64,000 nt of DNA. Source: JBCCEJ01 sp039030335. Lineage in GTDB: Bacteria > Pseudomonadota > Gammaproteobacteria > HK1. The translations under genes were made by a program, and so were the position numbers. Location of the stretch: positions 1 to 64,000 of the forward strand of contig JBCCEJ010000025.1 in NCBI GenBank assembly GCA_039030335.1, in the 5' to 3' direction. Positions 44,283 to 53,286 of this stretch are shown in pieces; the stretch's first letter is position 1; each line of letters opens with the position of its first letter. The notes beneath the pieces were generated by a model that did no database searches, had not been told where the DNA came from, and was given only the letters and a program-made list of their open reading frames with translations.

Positions 44283-45341
44283 ATGAGTCACTCAAGAATT
44301 GCGATTGTCGGAGCGGGCGCCGTAGGTGCGTATGCCGGCGGATTCATGCACGCGGCGGGGGAAGATGTGACGTTCTTCGATCCGTGGCCAGAGAACGTGG
44401 TTGCGATGCGCGACCGCGGGCTACGTCTGTTGTCAGCCGAAGGCGATATCGAATACGAAGGCAAGGTGCGGGCGCATCATCTTAGCGAAATTGCCGGTCT
44501 CGCACCGCAGCCGGAATTCGACATCGCTTTCGTCTGCGCCAAGTCTTTCGACACCGCGTGGCACGCCCAGCTGATCGCCCCATATCTCGCGCGCGAGGGA
44601 TTTGTCGTCTCGCTGCAGAACTGCATTAACGAGGACACCATCGCGGAAGTGGTTGGCTGGACCCGGGTCGTCGGGTGTATCGCCAGCCTGATCGCGGTGT
44701 TCATGGATGCGCCTGGCCAGGTGCGCCGGATGGTCCCGCGGGGCGGCGCGGCCAACCACACGGTTTTTCGCGCGGGCGAACCGAGCGGACGGGAGACGGC
44801 CCGCGCCCGGCGCGTGGCAGAGCTGGTCGGTCATACCGACGGTTCGAAAACGACGGCCAATCTCTGGGGTGAACGGTGGAGCAAACTCATCACCAATGCG
44901 ATGTTCAATCCGGTCATCGCCGCGTCGGGCCTGACCAACGTGACGTCGAGCCTCGATGATGTGACACGCCGCCTGTCGATCCGCATCGCGAGCGAGGGCG
45001 TGCGGGTCGCGTCGGCGAGCGGCATCGAGCTGGAGTCCATTCGAGGCATCGCGCCGGATGTCTGGCAGGCTGCCGCCGAAGGCGACGACAACGCCTTCGG
45101 AACCATCGATGCCCGCCTGCTCGAGATCGCCCGCAACGCAACCACGGATGGCCGGCCGTCGATGGCACAGGACGTCGAGAAGAGCCGCCGATCGGAAATC
45201 GACTTCATGAACGGTTTGATCGCGCGCACCGGCGCGTCGCTGGGCATTGCCACCCCGGCCAACGACGGCATTATCGAGGCGATGCACAAGGTCGATGCAC
45301 GAGTCGCCGAGCCGTGCGTTGAACTGTTGGTCAAGATCTGA
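44283..45341 (+). CDS. Ketopantoate reductase-like NAD(P)-dependent dehydrogenase
   Basis: This 352-aa protein is of the PanE/ApbA family. The N-terminus SRIAIVGAGAVGAYAGG is the dinucleotide motif, FVCAKSFDT holds the segment next to the cofactor, and ERWSKLITNAMFNPVIA with the later KSRRSEIDFMNGLIAR covers the catalytic domain. Many paralogues reduce other 2-oxo acids, and its position before a biotin-carboxylase operon argues against simple pantothenate synthesis. The ATG at 44283 (MSHSRIAIVG) is preferred to the in-frame start at 44235. A gap of 96 bases separates it from the biotin carrier gene. Confidence 0.86.
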   Translation: MSHSRIAIVGAGAVGAYAGGFMHAAGEDVTFFDPWPENVVAMRDRGLRLLSAEGDIEYEGKVRAHHLSEIAGLAPQPEFDIAFVCAKSFDTAWHAQLIAPYLAREGFVVSLQNCINEDTIAEVVGWTRVVGCIASLIAVFMDAPGQVRRMVPRGGAANHTVFRAGEPSGRETARARRVAELVGHTDGSKTTANLWGERWSKLITNAMFNPVIAASGLTNVTSSLDDVTRRLSIRIASEGVRVASASGIELESIRGIAPDVWQAAAEGDDNAFGTIDARLLEIARNATTDGRPSMAQDVEKSRRSEIDFMNGLIARTGASLGIATPANDGIIEAMHKVDARVAEPCVELLVKI

Positions 45342-45437
45342 ACCCGACGCGCCGGCTGGAGCTGACGGCCTCGTGGCGCGGCCATCGCGCGGCGCCGAGC
45401 TCCCGCTGACACAACCCACTAACCTGAGGAGACGCTC

Positions 45438-45662
45438 ATGGCGATCATTGATGTCAAAACGGAAATCACCGGCAACGTATGGAAAATTGTCACGCAGCCT
45501 GGCGATGCCGTACCCGAAGATGAGCCGCTGATGATCCTCGAGTCCATGAAAATGGAGATTCCGGTCGGTGCGCCTGAAGACGGCAAGGTCACCGAGATAC
45601 TCGTTGCCGAAGGCGACACCGTGACCGAAGGCGCTGTGGTCGCCCGCATGGAAACGTCTTGA
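45438..45662 (+). CDS. Biotin carboxyl carrier protein, stand-alone
   Basis: This 74-aa biotinyl domain has the biotin attachment motif ESMKMEIPV, with the target Lys near residue 37, flanked by TGNVWKIVTQPGD and LVAEGDTVTEGAVV hairpins. There is no N-terminal Pro/Ala-rich extension of the AccB type, so this is the short carrier class. The ATG follows GAGGAG. Its stop overlaps the TTG start of the biotin carboxylase gene (TTGA), so the two should be made in fixed ratio and work together. Confidence 0.93.
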   Translation: MAIIDVKTEITGNVWKIVTQPGDAVPEDEPLMILESMKMEIPVGAPEDGKVTEILVAEGDTVTEGAVVARMETS

Positions 45663-47017
45663 AACGACTGCTGATCGCGAATCGCGGTGAAATCGCGTGC
45701 CGCATCATCTCGAGTGCCAGGCGACACGGTCTGACGACCATCGCGGTCTACTCGGAAGCCGACGCCGACAGCCTGCATGTCGCTGAGGCGGACGAAGCGT
45801 TGCCGCTTGGCCCGGCACCGGCGCGCGAAAGTTATCTGGTGCTCGAAAAACTGATGGACGCAGTGCGCGCATCACACGCTGACGCCGTGCATCCAGGTTA
45901 CGGATTCTTGTCCGAAAACGCCGGGTTCGCCAGCGCAGTCGAGGCGGCGGGACTCGTATGGGTAGGCCCGACGCCCGAGTCCATCCAATCGATGGGCAAT
46001 AAAGACGTAGCGCGCGAGCTGGCACGAGCGGCCGGCGTGCCGGTGGCGGGCGGTAGCCGTCCGGTTACGCCCGAAGACCAGACCGCGCTCCAAGAGGCGG
46101 CCGCGGAAGTTGGCTTCCCGTTACTCGTCAAGGCCGCCGCCGGCGGCGGTGGCATCGGCATGCGACTGGTGAAAGACCCCGGCTCACTCAGCGACGTCGT
46201 GACGGCCACCGCGTCGATGGCCGGTAACGCGTTCGGCGACGCGACGGTATTCCTGGAACGGTATATCGAGAACGCACGGCACGTGGAAGTACAGATTTTT
46301 GGCGATGGTAAGGGCGGCGCCATTCACCTGGGCGAGCGCGACTGCTCGGTGCAGCGCCGCTTTCAGAAGGTGATCGAAGAAGCGCCGGCGCCGGGTCTGC
46401 CGGATCGCGTGCGCACACGGATGTGCGATGCCGCCGTGGCCCTTGCGATGCAGCAGCGCTACCGCGGAGCGGGCACGGTCGAGTTCATCGTTGACGCCGA
46501 TTCCTTCGACTTCTATTTCCTGGAAATGAATACCCGAATCCAGGTTGAACACCCAGTCACCGAACTCATCACGAACACCGATCTGGTCGGCATGCAGCTC
46601 ACCCTCGCGCGCGGCGAATTCCTGCCGATGGAGACGCCCGTGCCGTCTGGTCACGCGATCGAATGCCGACTTTATGCGGAGAATCCGAAGAAGCACTTCT
46701 TCCCGTCACCAGGGCGCCTGGAAGTGCTGCAGTTTCCAACTGGACTCACTGGCACGCGCATCGACACGGGTTACCGGCAGGGCGACGAGGTGACGGTTCA
46801 CTACGACCCGCTGATCGCGAAGCTGGTTACGCACGGACGCAACCGGGAAGAAGCGCTGAAACGCATGGCGAACCTGCTCGGCAACGTAGAAGTGCACGGT
46901 ATCGCCAGTAACCTCGAATTCCTGCGAAGAACCGTAGTCCACGAAGCGTTCGAGGCTGGGGGGGTCAGCACTTCGTTCATCGACACGCACGGTAAAGCCC
47001 TGGTTAGAGATCTCTGA
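45659..47017 (+). CDS. Biotin carboxylase
   Basis: This 452-aa ATP-grasp enzyme carboxylates biotin on its carrier protein. It begins LKRLLIANRGEIACRII at a TTG overlapping the carrier stop. ATP and catalytic motifs are KAAAGGGGIGMRLV, HVEVQIFGDGKGGAIHLGER, CSVQRRFQKVIEEAPAP and FLEMNTRIQVEHPVTE. The length matches AccC-type subunits. No carboxyltransferase gene is adjacent. The next gene, starting one base inside the stop, is a CoA-transferase. Acceptor identity is therefore open: acyl-CoA, urea-like or another metabolite. Confidence 0.94.
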   Translation: MKRLLIANRGEIACRIISSARRHGLTTIAVYSEADADSLHVAEADEALPLGPAPARESYLVLEKLMDAVRASHADAVHPGYGFLSENAGFASAVEAAGLVWVGPTPESIQSMGNKDVARELARAAGVPVAGGSRPVTPEDQTALQEAAAEVGFPLLVKAAAGGGGIGMRLVKDPGSLSDVVTATASMAGNAFGDATVFLERYIENARHVEVQIFGDGKGGAIHLGERDCSVQRRFQKVIEEAPAPGLPDRVRTRMCDAAVALAMQQRYRGAGTVEFIVDADSFDFYFLEMNTRIQVEHPVTELITNTDLVGMQLTLARGEFLPMETPVPSGHAIECRLYAENPKKHFFPSPGRLEVLQFPTGLTGTRIDTGYRQGDEVTVHYDPLIAKLVTHGRNREEALKRMANLLGNVEVHGIASNLEFLRRTVVHEAFEAGGVSTSFIDTHGKALVRDL

Positions 47018-48234
47018 TGCCCCTACCTCGAAAAACCTACGCAACCGACCAGGGCGCGCCGCTGGACGGTGTTCGCGTAATCGATATGTCCCGCCTGGTA
47101 TCCGGCAACATGCTGACGATGCAACTGGCCGACTTTGGTGCAGAGGTCATCAAGATCGAGCGCCCCGGACACGGCGATGACCTGCGCAACTGGCGGGTCA
47201 ACGGCCAGTCGGTCCACTTCAAACAGTACTGCCGCAACAAAAAGAGCCTGACCCTCGACCCTCGCGGTGACGAAGGACGCGAGGTGCTGCTGAAGCTCGT
47301 CGCAACCGCGCACGTTCTGGTCGAGAACTTTCGTCCCGGGACGCTCGAAAAGTGGGGGCTCAGTGAAGAGGTTCTGTTTCGCACCAACCCGAAGCTCGTG
47401 GTCACGCGGGTGTCGGGCTGGGGGCAAGACGGCCCAAAGCGCGACGAGCCGGGTTACGGCAGCCTCGTCGAAGGGCGCTCGGGTTTTGCGGCGATGAATG
47501 GCTTCCCCGACCGGCCGCCGTTGCTGCCTCCGCTCGCGCTCGCCGATATGGTGGCAGGCATTCAAGGCGCTTTCGCGGTGCTGGTGGCGCTGCGCGAAGT
47601 CGAGCTGAAAAACGGCGCCGGACAGACCATCGACATCTCACTTTTCGAACCGCTGCATTCAACCCTCGGGCCGAACGCCGCCATCTATCAGCTAACGGGT
47701 AAGGCGCCGTCGCGGACTGGCAATCGGAGCGAGACCACTGCGCCGCGCAACGCGTACCTCACCAGTGACGGCAAGTACGTGGCCCTGTCAGCATCCATGC
47801 AGTCGATGGCCGAGCGGCTGTTTCGCGCGATCGGCCGTGCCGAACTCATCGAAGACCCACGGTTTCGGACCAATGCGGACCGCGTGCGCAACAACGACGA
47901 GCTGGATCCCATTGTCGAAGCTTTCATGGCAAGCAAGACGCAAGCGGAACTAGTGGAGTTCTTTACCCGCGAAGGCGTGACCGTCGGGCCGATCTACAAT
48001 GTCGACGATCTGATGGACGACGAATTCATCCTGGCGCGGGAGATTCTGGCGAACTACCCGGACGACGACATCGGCGCAATGCCATTGCCAGCGGTCGCGG
48101 CGCGTCTCGGCAGGACACCTGGGCTCATTCGCGCCCCGGCACCGGGGCTGGGACAGCACAACGCCGAACTGCTCTCAGAACTGGGCATTGACGCGCACGG
48201 GCAGAGCGCCCTGGCCGAGCGGGGCGTCATCTGA
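47017..48234 (+). CDS. CaiB/BaiF (class III) CoA-transferase
   Basis: This 405-aa CoA-transferase moves CoA between carboxylic acids. It shows LDGVRVIDMSRLVSGNM, FGAEVIKIERPGHGDDLR, LTLDPRGDEGREVLLKLV and VLVENFRPGTLEKWGL. The catalytic Asp is probably in LALADMVAGIQGAFA near residue 182. The ATG overlaps the biotin carboxylase stop by one base, coupling the two. This suggests that the carboxylase substrate or product is a CoA ester that this enzyme makes or recycles. A hairpin lies about 75 bases beyond its stop. Confidence 0.93.
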   Translation: MPLPRKTYATDQGAPLDGVRVIDMSRLVSGNMLTMQLADFGAEVIKIERPGHGDDLRNWRVNGQSVHFKQYCRNKKSLTLDPRGDEGREVLLKLVATAHVLVENFRPGTLEKWGLSEEVLFRTNPKLVVTRVSGWGQDGPKRDEPGYGSLVEGRSGFAAMNGFPDRPPLLPPLALADMVAGIQGAFAVLVALREVELKNGAGQTIDISLFEPLHSTLGPNAAIYQLTGKAPSRTGNRSETTAPRNAYLTSDGKYVALSASMQSMAERLFRAIGRAELIEDPRFRTNADRVRNNDELDPIVEAFMASKTQAELVEFFTREGVTVGPIYNVDDLMDDEFILAREILANYPDDDIGAMPLPAVAARLGRTPGLIRAPAPGLGQHNAELLSELGIDAHGQSALAERGVI

Positions 48235-48308
48235 GCCCCGGCACAACTCGGCGCGCCCGTTGAGCGGTGCACCGACCACCCCCTCTGGCAAATGTCTGAA
48301 CGTCGAGT

Positions 48309-48328
48309 CCCGGTGCCGATGCACCGGG
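48309..48328. terminator. Terminator-like hairpin between convergent genes
   Basis: A perfect 8-bp stem, CCCGGTGC and GCACCGGG, with loop CGAT lies between the CoA-transferase gene (plus) and glcB (minus). There is no T-run, as with the hairpin at 26198. It probably marks transcript ends on both strands. Confidence 0.55.
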
Positions 48329-48378
48329 CACGATGCAGGCTCGAAAGACCCTGCACACCACCCGGCCCCGACGCCCTG

Positions 48379-50544
48379 TCAGTAACCTTTGACCTCACGG
48401 CGGCGGCGGTGCAGGCACGGTTCGGTGTAGCCGTTGGGCTCGGCGCGCCCGTCGAACACCAGATCGAGTGCCGCCTGAAACGCAATGGACTGCCCGAACG
48501 CGGGGGCCATATTGCTGTACGCAGAATCACCGGCGTTCTGATGGTCGACAACTACCGCCATCTTCTCGAACGTCGCCGTGACCTGCTCGCGCGTCGTGAT
48601 GCCGTGATGTAACCAGTTCGCAATGTGCTGACTGGAAATTCTGAGCGTTGCCCGGTCCTCCATCAAGCCGACATCGCTGATGTCGGGCACTTTTGAGCAA
48701 CCCACGCCCTGATCGACCCACCGCACCACATACCCGAGGATACTCTGAGCGTTGTTCTCGAGCTCCTTTTGGATCTCTTCGTCGCCGAGATTGCGCCCAC
48801 CGAGCAGCGGGATATTCAGGATCGAGGCAAGGCTCGCGCGTTCCCGGCTGGCGAGCGCCTGCTGCCGATCCGCCACGTTCACCTGATGATAGTGCGTCGC
48901 GTGGAGCGTGGCCGCGGTTGGCGACGGCACCCAGGCGCAGTTGGCACCCGCTTCGGGATGACCGACCTTGGCATCCATCATCGCAGCCATCTCGTCGGGC
49001 ATCGCCCACATGCCTTTGCCGATCTGCGCGACACCCGGCAGGCCGCAGGCGATACCGACGTCCACGTTCCAGTCTTCATAGGCCGACAGCCAGTCCATCC
49101 CCTTCAGCTCACCCTTCGGCAGGAACGGACCGGCCTCCATGGAGGTGTGGATCTCATCGCCGGTGCGGTCGAGGAAGCCGGTATTGATGAAGATGACGCG
49201 CGAGGCCGCACGCCGGATGCACTCCATCAGATTGACGGTGGTGCGGCGCTCTTCGTCCATGATGCCGACCTTCAGCGTATTGCGCGCGAGGCCGAGCACA
49301 TCCTCGACGCGCTCGAACAACTCCACCGTGGCCGATACTTCTTCCGGGCCGTGCATTTTCGGTTTGACGATATAGACACTGCCAGCGCGGCTATTGCGCA
49401 GGCGTCCCAACATCTTGAGATCGTGCAGCGCGGCTAGCACGGTCATCATCGCATCGAGGAAGCCTTCGGGTATCTCAGCGCCATCGGCTGTCGTCACGGC
49501 ATCGGTATACATGTGAATGCCGCAGTTGCGTACGAGCAGCGTGCTGCGCCCAGGCAAGGTGATGGAATTGCCGTCCGGTGCCGTGTATTCGCGGTCTGGC
49601 GACAACGTACGCGTCAGCGTGTCGCTACCCTTGGTGAACGACGATTCGAGATCGCCGCGCATCAGGCCAAGCCAGTTACGGTAGGCAAGCACCTTGTCTT
49701 CGGCGTCGACGCAGGAAACCGAGTCTTCACAGTCCTGAATGGTTGTGACGGCAGCTTCCATCAGCACGTCTTTGACGCCAGCTGCGTGATCTTTACCGAT
49801 CGGATGATTCGGGTCGATCTGGATCTCTGCGTGCAGGCGATTGTGCGCGACCAGCACGGCTCCCGGCGACTGCGGATTACCCCGGTAGCCGGCGAACTGG
49901 CCGGGTACCGCAAGGCCGGTTTCACCGCTCGATGTCGTGACCCTCAGTTCACCGCTCTCGACGGCGTAGGAGGTTGCGTCAGCATGAGAGCCAGACGCGA
50001 GCGGAACGATCGAGTCGAGGATGACCGCCGCACGGGCCACAACCCGCTCTCCTCTGACCGGATTGTAGGCCCCTGCGCGCTCAGCGCCGCCTTCTTCTCC
50101 GATCACATTCGTGCCGTACAGCGCGTCGTAGAGGCTGCCCCAGCGGGCGTTCGCGGCATTCAGCGCATAACGTGCGTTGGTCACGGGAACGACCAGCTGC
50201 GGACCGGCGATATGAGCGATCTCCGGATCGACGTTTTCGGTCGTGACGGTAAACGCCGGACCGTCGTCGGTCAGGTAGCCGATCTCACGCAGCATCGCCG
50301 TATAGGCATCCGCGTTGTGGGCTTTGCCGCGGTTGGCGATATGCCACGCGTCGATGTCACTCTGTAGCGCATCGCGGTAGGCGAGCAGTTCGCGATTCTT
50401 CGGGCCGAGGTCCGCAACGATTCGCTCGAGGCCGGCCCAGACTTCAGCGGCTTCGAGACCCGTGCCGGGGATCATTTCGTTTTCGACGAGTTGGGCAAGC
50501 GACGTGTCAACGCTCAGCCCGCCAATGGTGACGCGCTCGGACAT
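48379..50544 (-). CDS. glcB: Malate synthase G
   Basis: This 721-aa monomeric malate synthase condenses glyoxylate and acetyl-CoA to malate. It shows the G-isoform segments TTIQDCEDSVSCVDAEDK, GRSTLLVRNCGIHMYTD, IVKPKMHGPEEV with the catalytic Arg/Asp region nearby, INTGFLDRTGDEIHTSME, and ARWGSLYDALYGTN near the start. The ATG at 50544, with GGAG upstream, gives the normal length; the frame stays open to 50835. No isocitrate lyase or glycolate oxidase is adjacent. The purine pathway in the window could supply glyoxylate through allantoin. Confidence 0.96.
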   Translation of the reverse strand: MSERVTIGGLSVDTSLAQLVENEMIPGTGLEAAEVWAGLERIVADLGPKNRELLAYRDALQSDIDAWHIANRGKAHNADAYTAMLREIGYLTDDGPAFTVTTENVDPEIAHIAGPQLVVPVTNARYALNAANARWGSLYDALYGTNVIGEEGGAERAGAYNPVRGERVVARAAVILDSIVPLASGSHADATSYAVESGELRVTTSSGETGLAVPGQFAGYRGNPQSPGAVLVAHNRLHAEIQIDPNHPIGKDHAAGVKDVLMEAAVTTIQDCEDSVSCVDAEDKVLAYRNWLGLMRGDLESSFTKGSDTLTRTLSPDREYTAPDGNSITLPGRSTLLVRNCGIHMYTDAVTTADGAEIPEGFLDAMMTVLAALHDLKMLGRLRNSRAGSVYIVKPKMHGPEEVSATVELFERVEDVLGLARNTLKVGIMDEERRTTVNLMECIRRAASRVIFINTGFLDRTGDEIHTSMEAGPFLPKGELKGMDWLSAYEDWNVDVGIACGLPGVAQIGKGMWAMPDEMAAMMDAKVGHPEAGANCAWVPSPTAATLHATHYHQVNVADRQQALASRERASLASILNIPLLGGRNLGDEEIQKELENNAQSILGYVVRWVDQGVGCSKVPDISDVGLMEDRATLRISSQHIANWLHHGITTREQVTATFEKMAVVVDHQNAGDSAYSNMAPAFGQSIAFQAALDLVFDGRAEPNGYTEPCLHRRRREVKGY

Positions 50545-50798
50545 CAGGAGACTCCAGAAAAATGCAGAACTTGAGTTAATTCGAAATCGGGGTGCAGCCG
50601 CCGTTGACGACCCGAAGCATGGCACGGGATGGCGGAAGGTGCGGGATCGACGCTCGCAGCGGACACAGGACCGGCGGGAGTCTAAAGGATTCACTTTCCG
50701 TTGGGCATCTATACCGACGGCAGAATATGTCAGAAGATGTCGCGAAAGCGCCAAGCGGGTCACAGAATCCGCGCGCGATTGGGAGCGGGTACTGTTCA

Positions 50799-51665
50799 AT
50801 GGCCGAAGACGACGAGATTTACGGCGGTTACACACAAACCGAGCTGGACGCCCTCTACGACCAGTTTCATGAGATTCCGGAGCACGACCGCTACGTAGAG
50901 CGCTGGGAGTCCTGGAGCCAGACTGTGCGGGAGAAGTGGGACTTCGAAACGCTCAGCTACGGCGAAAGCCCGCGCCAGCGCATCGATCTGTTTCACGGCA
51001 ACAGCCCGGATGCCGGACTCGTCGTGTTCTTTCATGGCGGTGCGTGGCAGCGGCACACGAAAGAGCAATTCCACTACATCGCCGACAGCATGGTCACCGA
51101 CGGGTTCGCGTACGCGGCCGTCGACTTCGATAGCGTGCCGGACGTGCCGTTCGAGACCCAGATCGAGGAAGCGGTGCGCGCCGTCGAGTTCTTGATCAAG
51201 AACGCACATGGCTATTCCGGCGAGTCCATCTATCTGGTCGGCCATGCGGCCGGCGCACATCTCGCTGCGATGGCCGTAACGACCAACTGGCCAAAGCGAC
51301 TCGGCACCGACAGCTGTCCGTTAAAAGGTGGCATGCTCATCAGCGGCATCTACGATCTCGACCCGATCCAGCACACCAAGCGCAACGAATACCTGCACTT
51401 GAGCACGGCCATGATCCAGGCCTACAGCCCGATTCAGCGCGTGCTCGAGCATCCTTGTCCGCTGGTGATCGGCTGGGGCAGCGACGAGGGTGAGGAGCTA
51501 AAGCGCCAGTCGCAAGACTTCGCGGCGGCATGGCGGCGCGTGGGTGGCCGCTGCAATGCGTTCGAACTGCCGCGCAGCAATCATCTGGATATGAGCCTGG
51601 AACTGGGAGATGCGGACGGTCCGCTACTGAGCGCATTTCTGAATCTGGACGCGGAGGCGACCTGA
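50799..51665 (+). CDS. Alpha/beta-hydrolase, kynurenine formamidase-like, nucleophile Ser replaced by Ala
   Basis: This protein of about 288 aa has an esterase/formamidase fold with the HGG oxyanion motif VVFFHGGAWQRHTKEQF and the elbow region YLVGHAAGAHLAAMAV. The family pattern there is G-H-S-A-G; here residue 150 is Ala (codon GCG at 51246-51248, one base from TCG). The His in PRSNHLDMSLEL and an Asp/Glu in GWGSDEGEEL are kept. It may be catalytically dead or use another mechanism. The ATG at 50799 follows GGGAGCGGG. An ATG at 50727 is also in frame. Confidence 0.82.
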   Translation: MAEDDEIYGGYTQTELDALYDQFHEIPEHDRYVERWESWSQTVREKWDFETLSYGESPRQRIDLFHGNSPDAGLVVFFHGGAWQRHTKEQFHYIADSMVTDGFAYAAVDFDSVPDVPFETQIEEAVRAVEFLIKNAHGYSGESIYLVGHAAGAHLAAMAVTTNWPKRLGTDSCPLKGGMLISGIYDLDPIQHTKRNEYLHLSTAMIQAYSPIQRVLEHPCPLVIGWGSDEGEELKRQSQDFAAAWRRVGGRCNAFELPRSNHLDMSLELGDADGPLLSAFLNLDAEAT

Positions 51666-51700
51666 CGCATTCCGAGTCTGACTTCTTTTGGAGAGCTTTA

Positions 51701-52468
51701 ATGACTGATTTCGAGGCGAAGGTTGCGCTCGTAACGGGGGCGGGATCGGGCATCGGCCGTGCCATGGCCGTCGAACTGGCATCGCGCGGCGCTGCCGTCA
51801 TGTGCACGGACGTCAACGAGCAAAGCGCTCGAGCAACCGCGAGCCGCATCGAAGAATCCGGTGCCAAAGCGGCTGCGATGGGTCTGGACGTATCCGACTC
51901 AGCCGCAGTGAAGGCCGCGCTCGATAAAACCGTCGCCGAATTTGGCGGCGTTCACGTCCTCATGAACAACGCGGGGGTCGGCGGCGGCAATACCTGGGAC
52001 AGCACCATCGCGGTCAACTTGAGCGGCGTCTACTACGGGCTGCTGCACGCGTGCCCGATCATGGCGGCTGCCGGCGGCGGTGCGATCGTCAACACCGCGT
52101 CGATCGCGGGTCTTGGCGCGTTGATGCGGCCGCGGGAATACACCGACAACCTGCCGGTCCTCGAAGGCACCAACGCCTACGTCGCCGCCAAGCACGGCGT
52201 GGTCGGCATCACTCGCCAGTTCGCTGTCGCATTCGGCAAGGCTGGTGTACGCGTCAACGCAGTGTGCCCCGGCTATATCGTCACGCCGATGACGGAGCCC
52301 GCCCGCGAGTTGGAGGGCGGTACCGAATTCCTCGAACAGCTGCATCCGATCGGACGCCTTGGCGAAGCAGAGGAGGTGGCCGCGGTAGCCACTTTTCTCG
52401 CAAGCCCGGCTGCGTCATTTGTCACGGGCGTCGCAATGCCAGTAGACGGGGGATACTCGGCGCGTTGA
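51701..52468 (+). CDS. Short-chain dehydrogenase/reductase
   Basis: This 255-aa classical SDR has cofactor motif LVTGAGSGIGRAMAVEL, VLMNNAGVGGG, the catalytic Ser in IVNTASIAGLGAL, Tyr and Lys in NAYVAAKHGVVGITR, and C-terminal VTGVAMPVDGGYSAR. A ten-residue insertion (PREYTDNLPVLEG) lies between the Ser and Tyr strands. The ATG at 51701 follows TTGGAGAG and sits 35 bases after the hydrolase stop; the frame upstream to 51530 overlaps that gene. The substrate is unknown; an NAD(P)-linked alcohol or ketone is expected. Confidence 0.92.
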   Translation: MTDFEAKVALVTGAGSGIGRAMAVELASRGAAVMCTDVNEQSARATASRIEESGAKAAAMGLDVSDSAAVKAALDKTVAEFGGVHVLMNNAGVGGGNTWDSTIAVNLSGVYYGLLHACPIMAAAGGGAIVNTASIAGLGALMRPREYTDNLPVLEGTNAYVAAKHGVVGITRQFAVAFGKAGVRVNAVCPGYIVTPMTEPARELEGGTEFLEQLHPIGRLGEAEEVAAVATFLASPAASFVTGVAMPVDGGYSAR

Positions 52469-52518
52469 CGGCCCGGGATTGCCGGTGTCCAACCTGTCCG
52501 CCTGAGCGCTGATTCGTC

Positions 52519-53202
52519 ATGACCAAGGGTTTTCTGACCAACTGCCTGGCCGCGCTGGTCGCCATAGCCGGATACTTCGCACCCCACTACGGCGAGGTCA
52601 TCATGATGACCGGCCTGTTCGCGCTCTCCGGAGGTGTCACGAACTGGCTGGCCGTGCATATGCTGTTCGAAAAAGTACCGCTGATGTACGGGTCAGGCGT
52701 CGTGCCGCGGCGTTTTGCCGAATTCAAGAGCACGCTGCGCGACCTCATCATGTCCGAGTTCTTCACTCGCGAACAGGTGGAGCGATTTCTCGCTGAAGGT
52801 CCGTTGTCACCGGCCAAACTGGGCGAGCAGGTCGACAGGGATCGGGTCTTCGACGGCATGGTCGAGGTCATCGAAGCGTCGTCGTTGGGTTCGATGCTAT
52901 CGATGGTCGGAGGCCGAAAGGCACTGGAACCACTGCGCGAACCGATGTCCGTCAAGCTTGCCGAGCTCATCGCGTCCGTGGTGGAAGGGACTTCGGAGAC
53001 CGGCGTCGAGAGCACTTTGGCCGACCGTCTGGTCGCTCAGATCGAACACCTCATCGACCAACGCCTGGACGAGCTTACACCAGAGCACGTCAAGGCGATC
53101 GTCGAGGACATCATCAAGGAGCACCTCGGCTGGCTGGTCGTGTGGGGTGGCGTCGTGGGTGGGTTGATAGGACTCGTAGTCGCGCTCGCGAACGCAGTCT
53201 GA
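52519..53202 (+). CDS. DUF445-family membrane protein
   Basis: This 227-aa protein of the DUF445 (PF04286) family has an N-terminal hydrophobic hairpin (LTNCLAALVAIAGYFAP, then MMTGLFALSGGVTNWLAVHM). The family's GGVTNWLAVHMLFEKVPLMY stretch is followed by SGVVPRRFAEFK. A soluble helical middle follows, and a C-terminal transmembrane helix (LVVWGGVVGGLIGLVVALA) ends the protein. The function of the family is unknown; it is usually an inner-membrane protein. It follows the SDR gene by 50 bases on the same strand. Confidence 0.9.
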   Translation: MTKGFLTNCLAALVAIAGYFAPHYGEVIMMTGLFALSGGVTNWLAVHMLFEKVPLMYGSGVVPRRFAEFKSTLRDLIMSEFFTREQVERFLAEGPLSPAKLGEQVDRDRVFDGMVEVIEASSLGSMLSMVGGRKALEPLREPMSVKLAELIASVVEGTSETGVESTLADRLVAQIEHLIDQRLDELTPEHVKAIVEDIIKEHLGWLVVWGGVVGGLIGLVVALANAV

Positions 53203-53286
53203 CAGGACGCCGGGGAGCGACAACCGCTGCAACGGTCAGGGCCGTGACGCACTCATCCTTGAAGCAAAGATTCGCCTGCGACCTGA

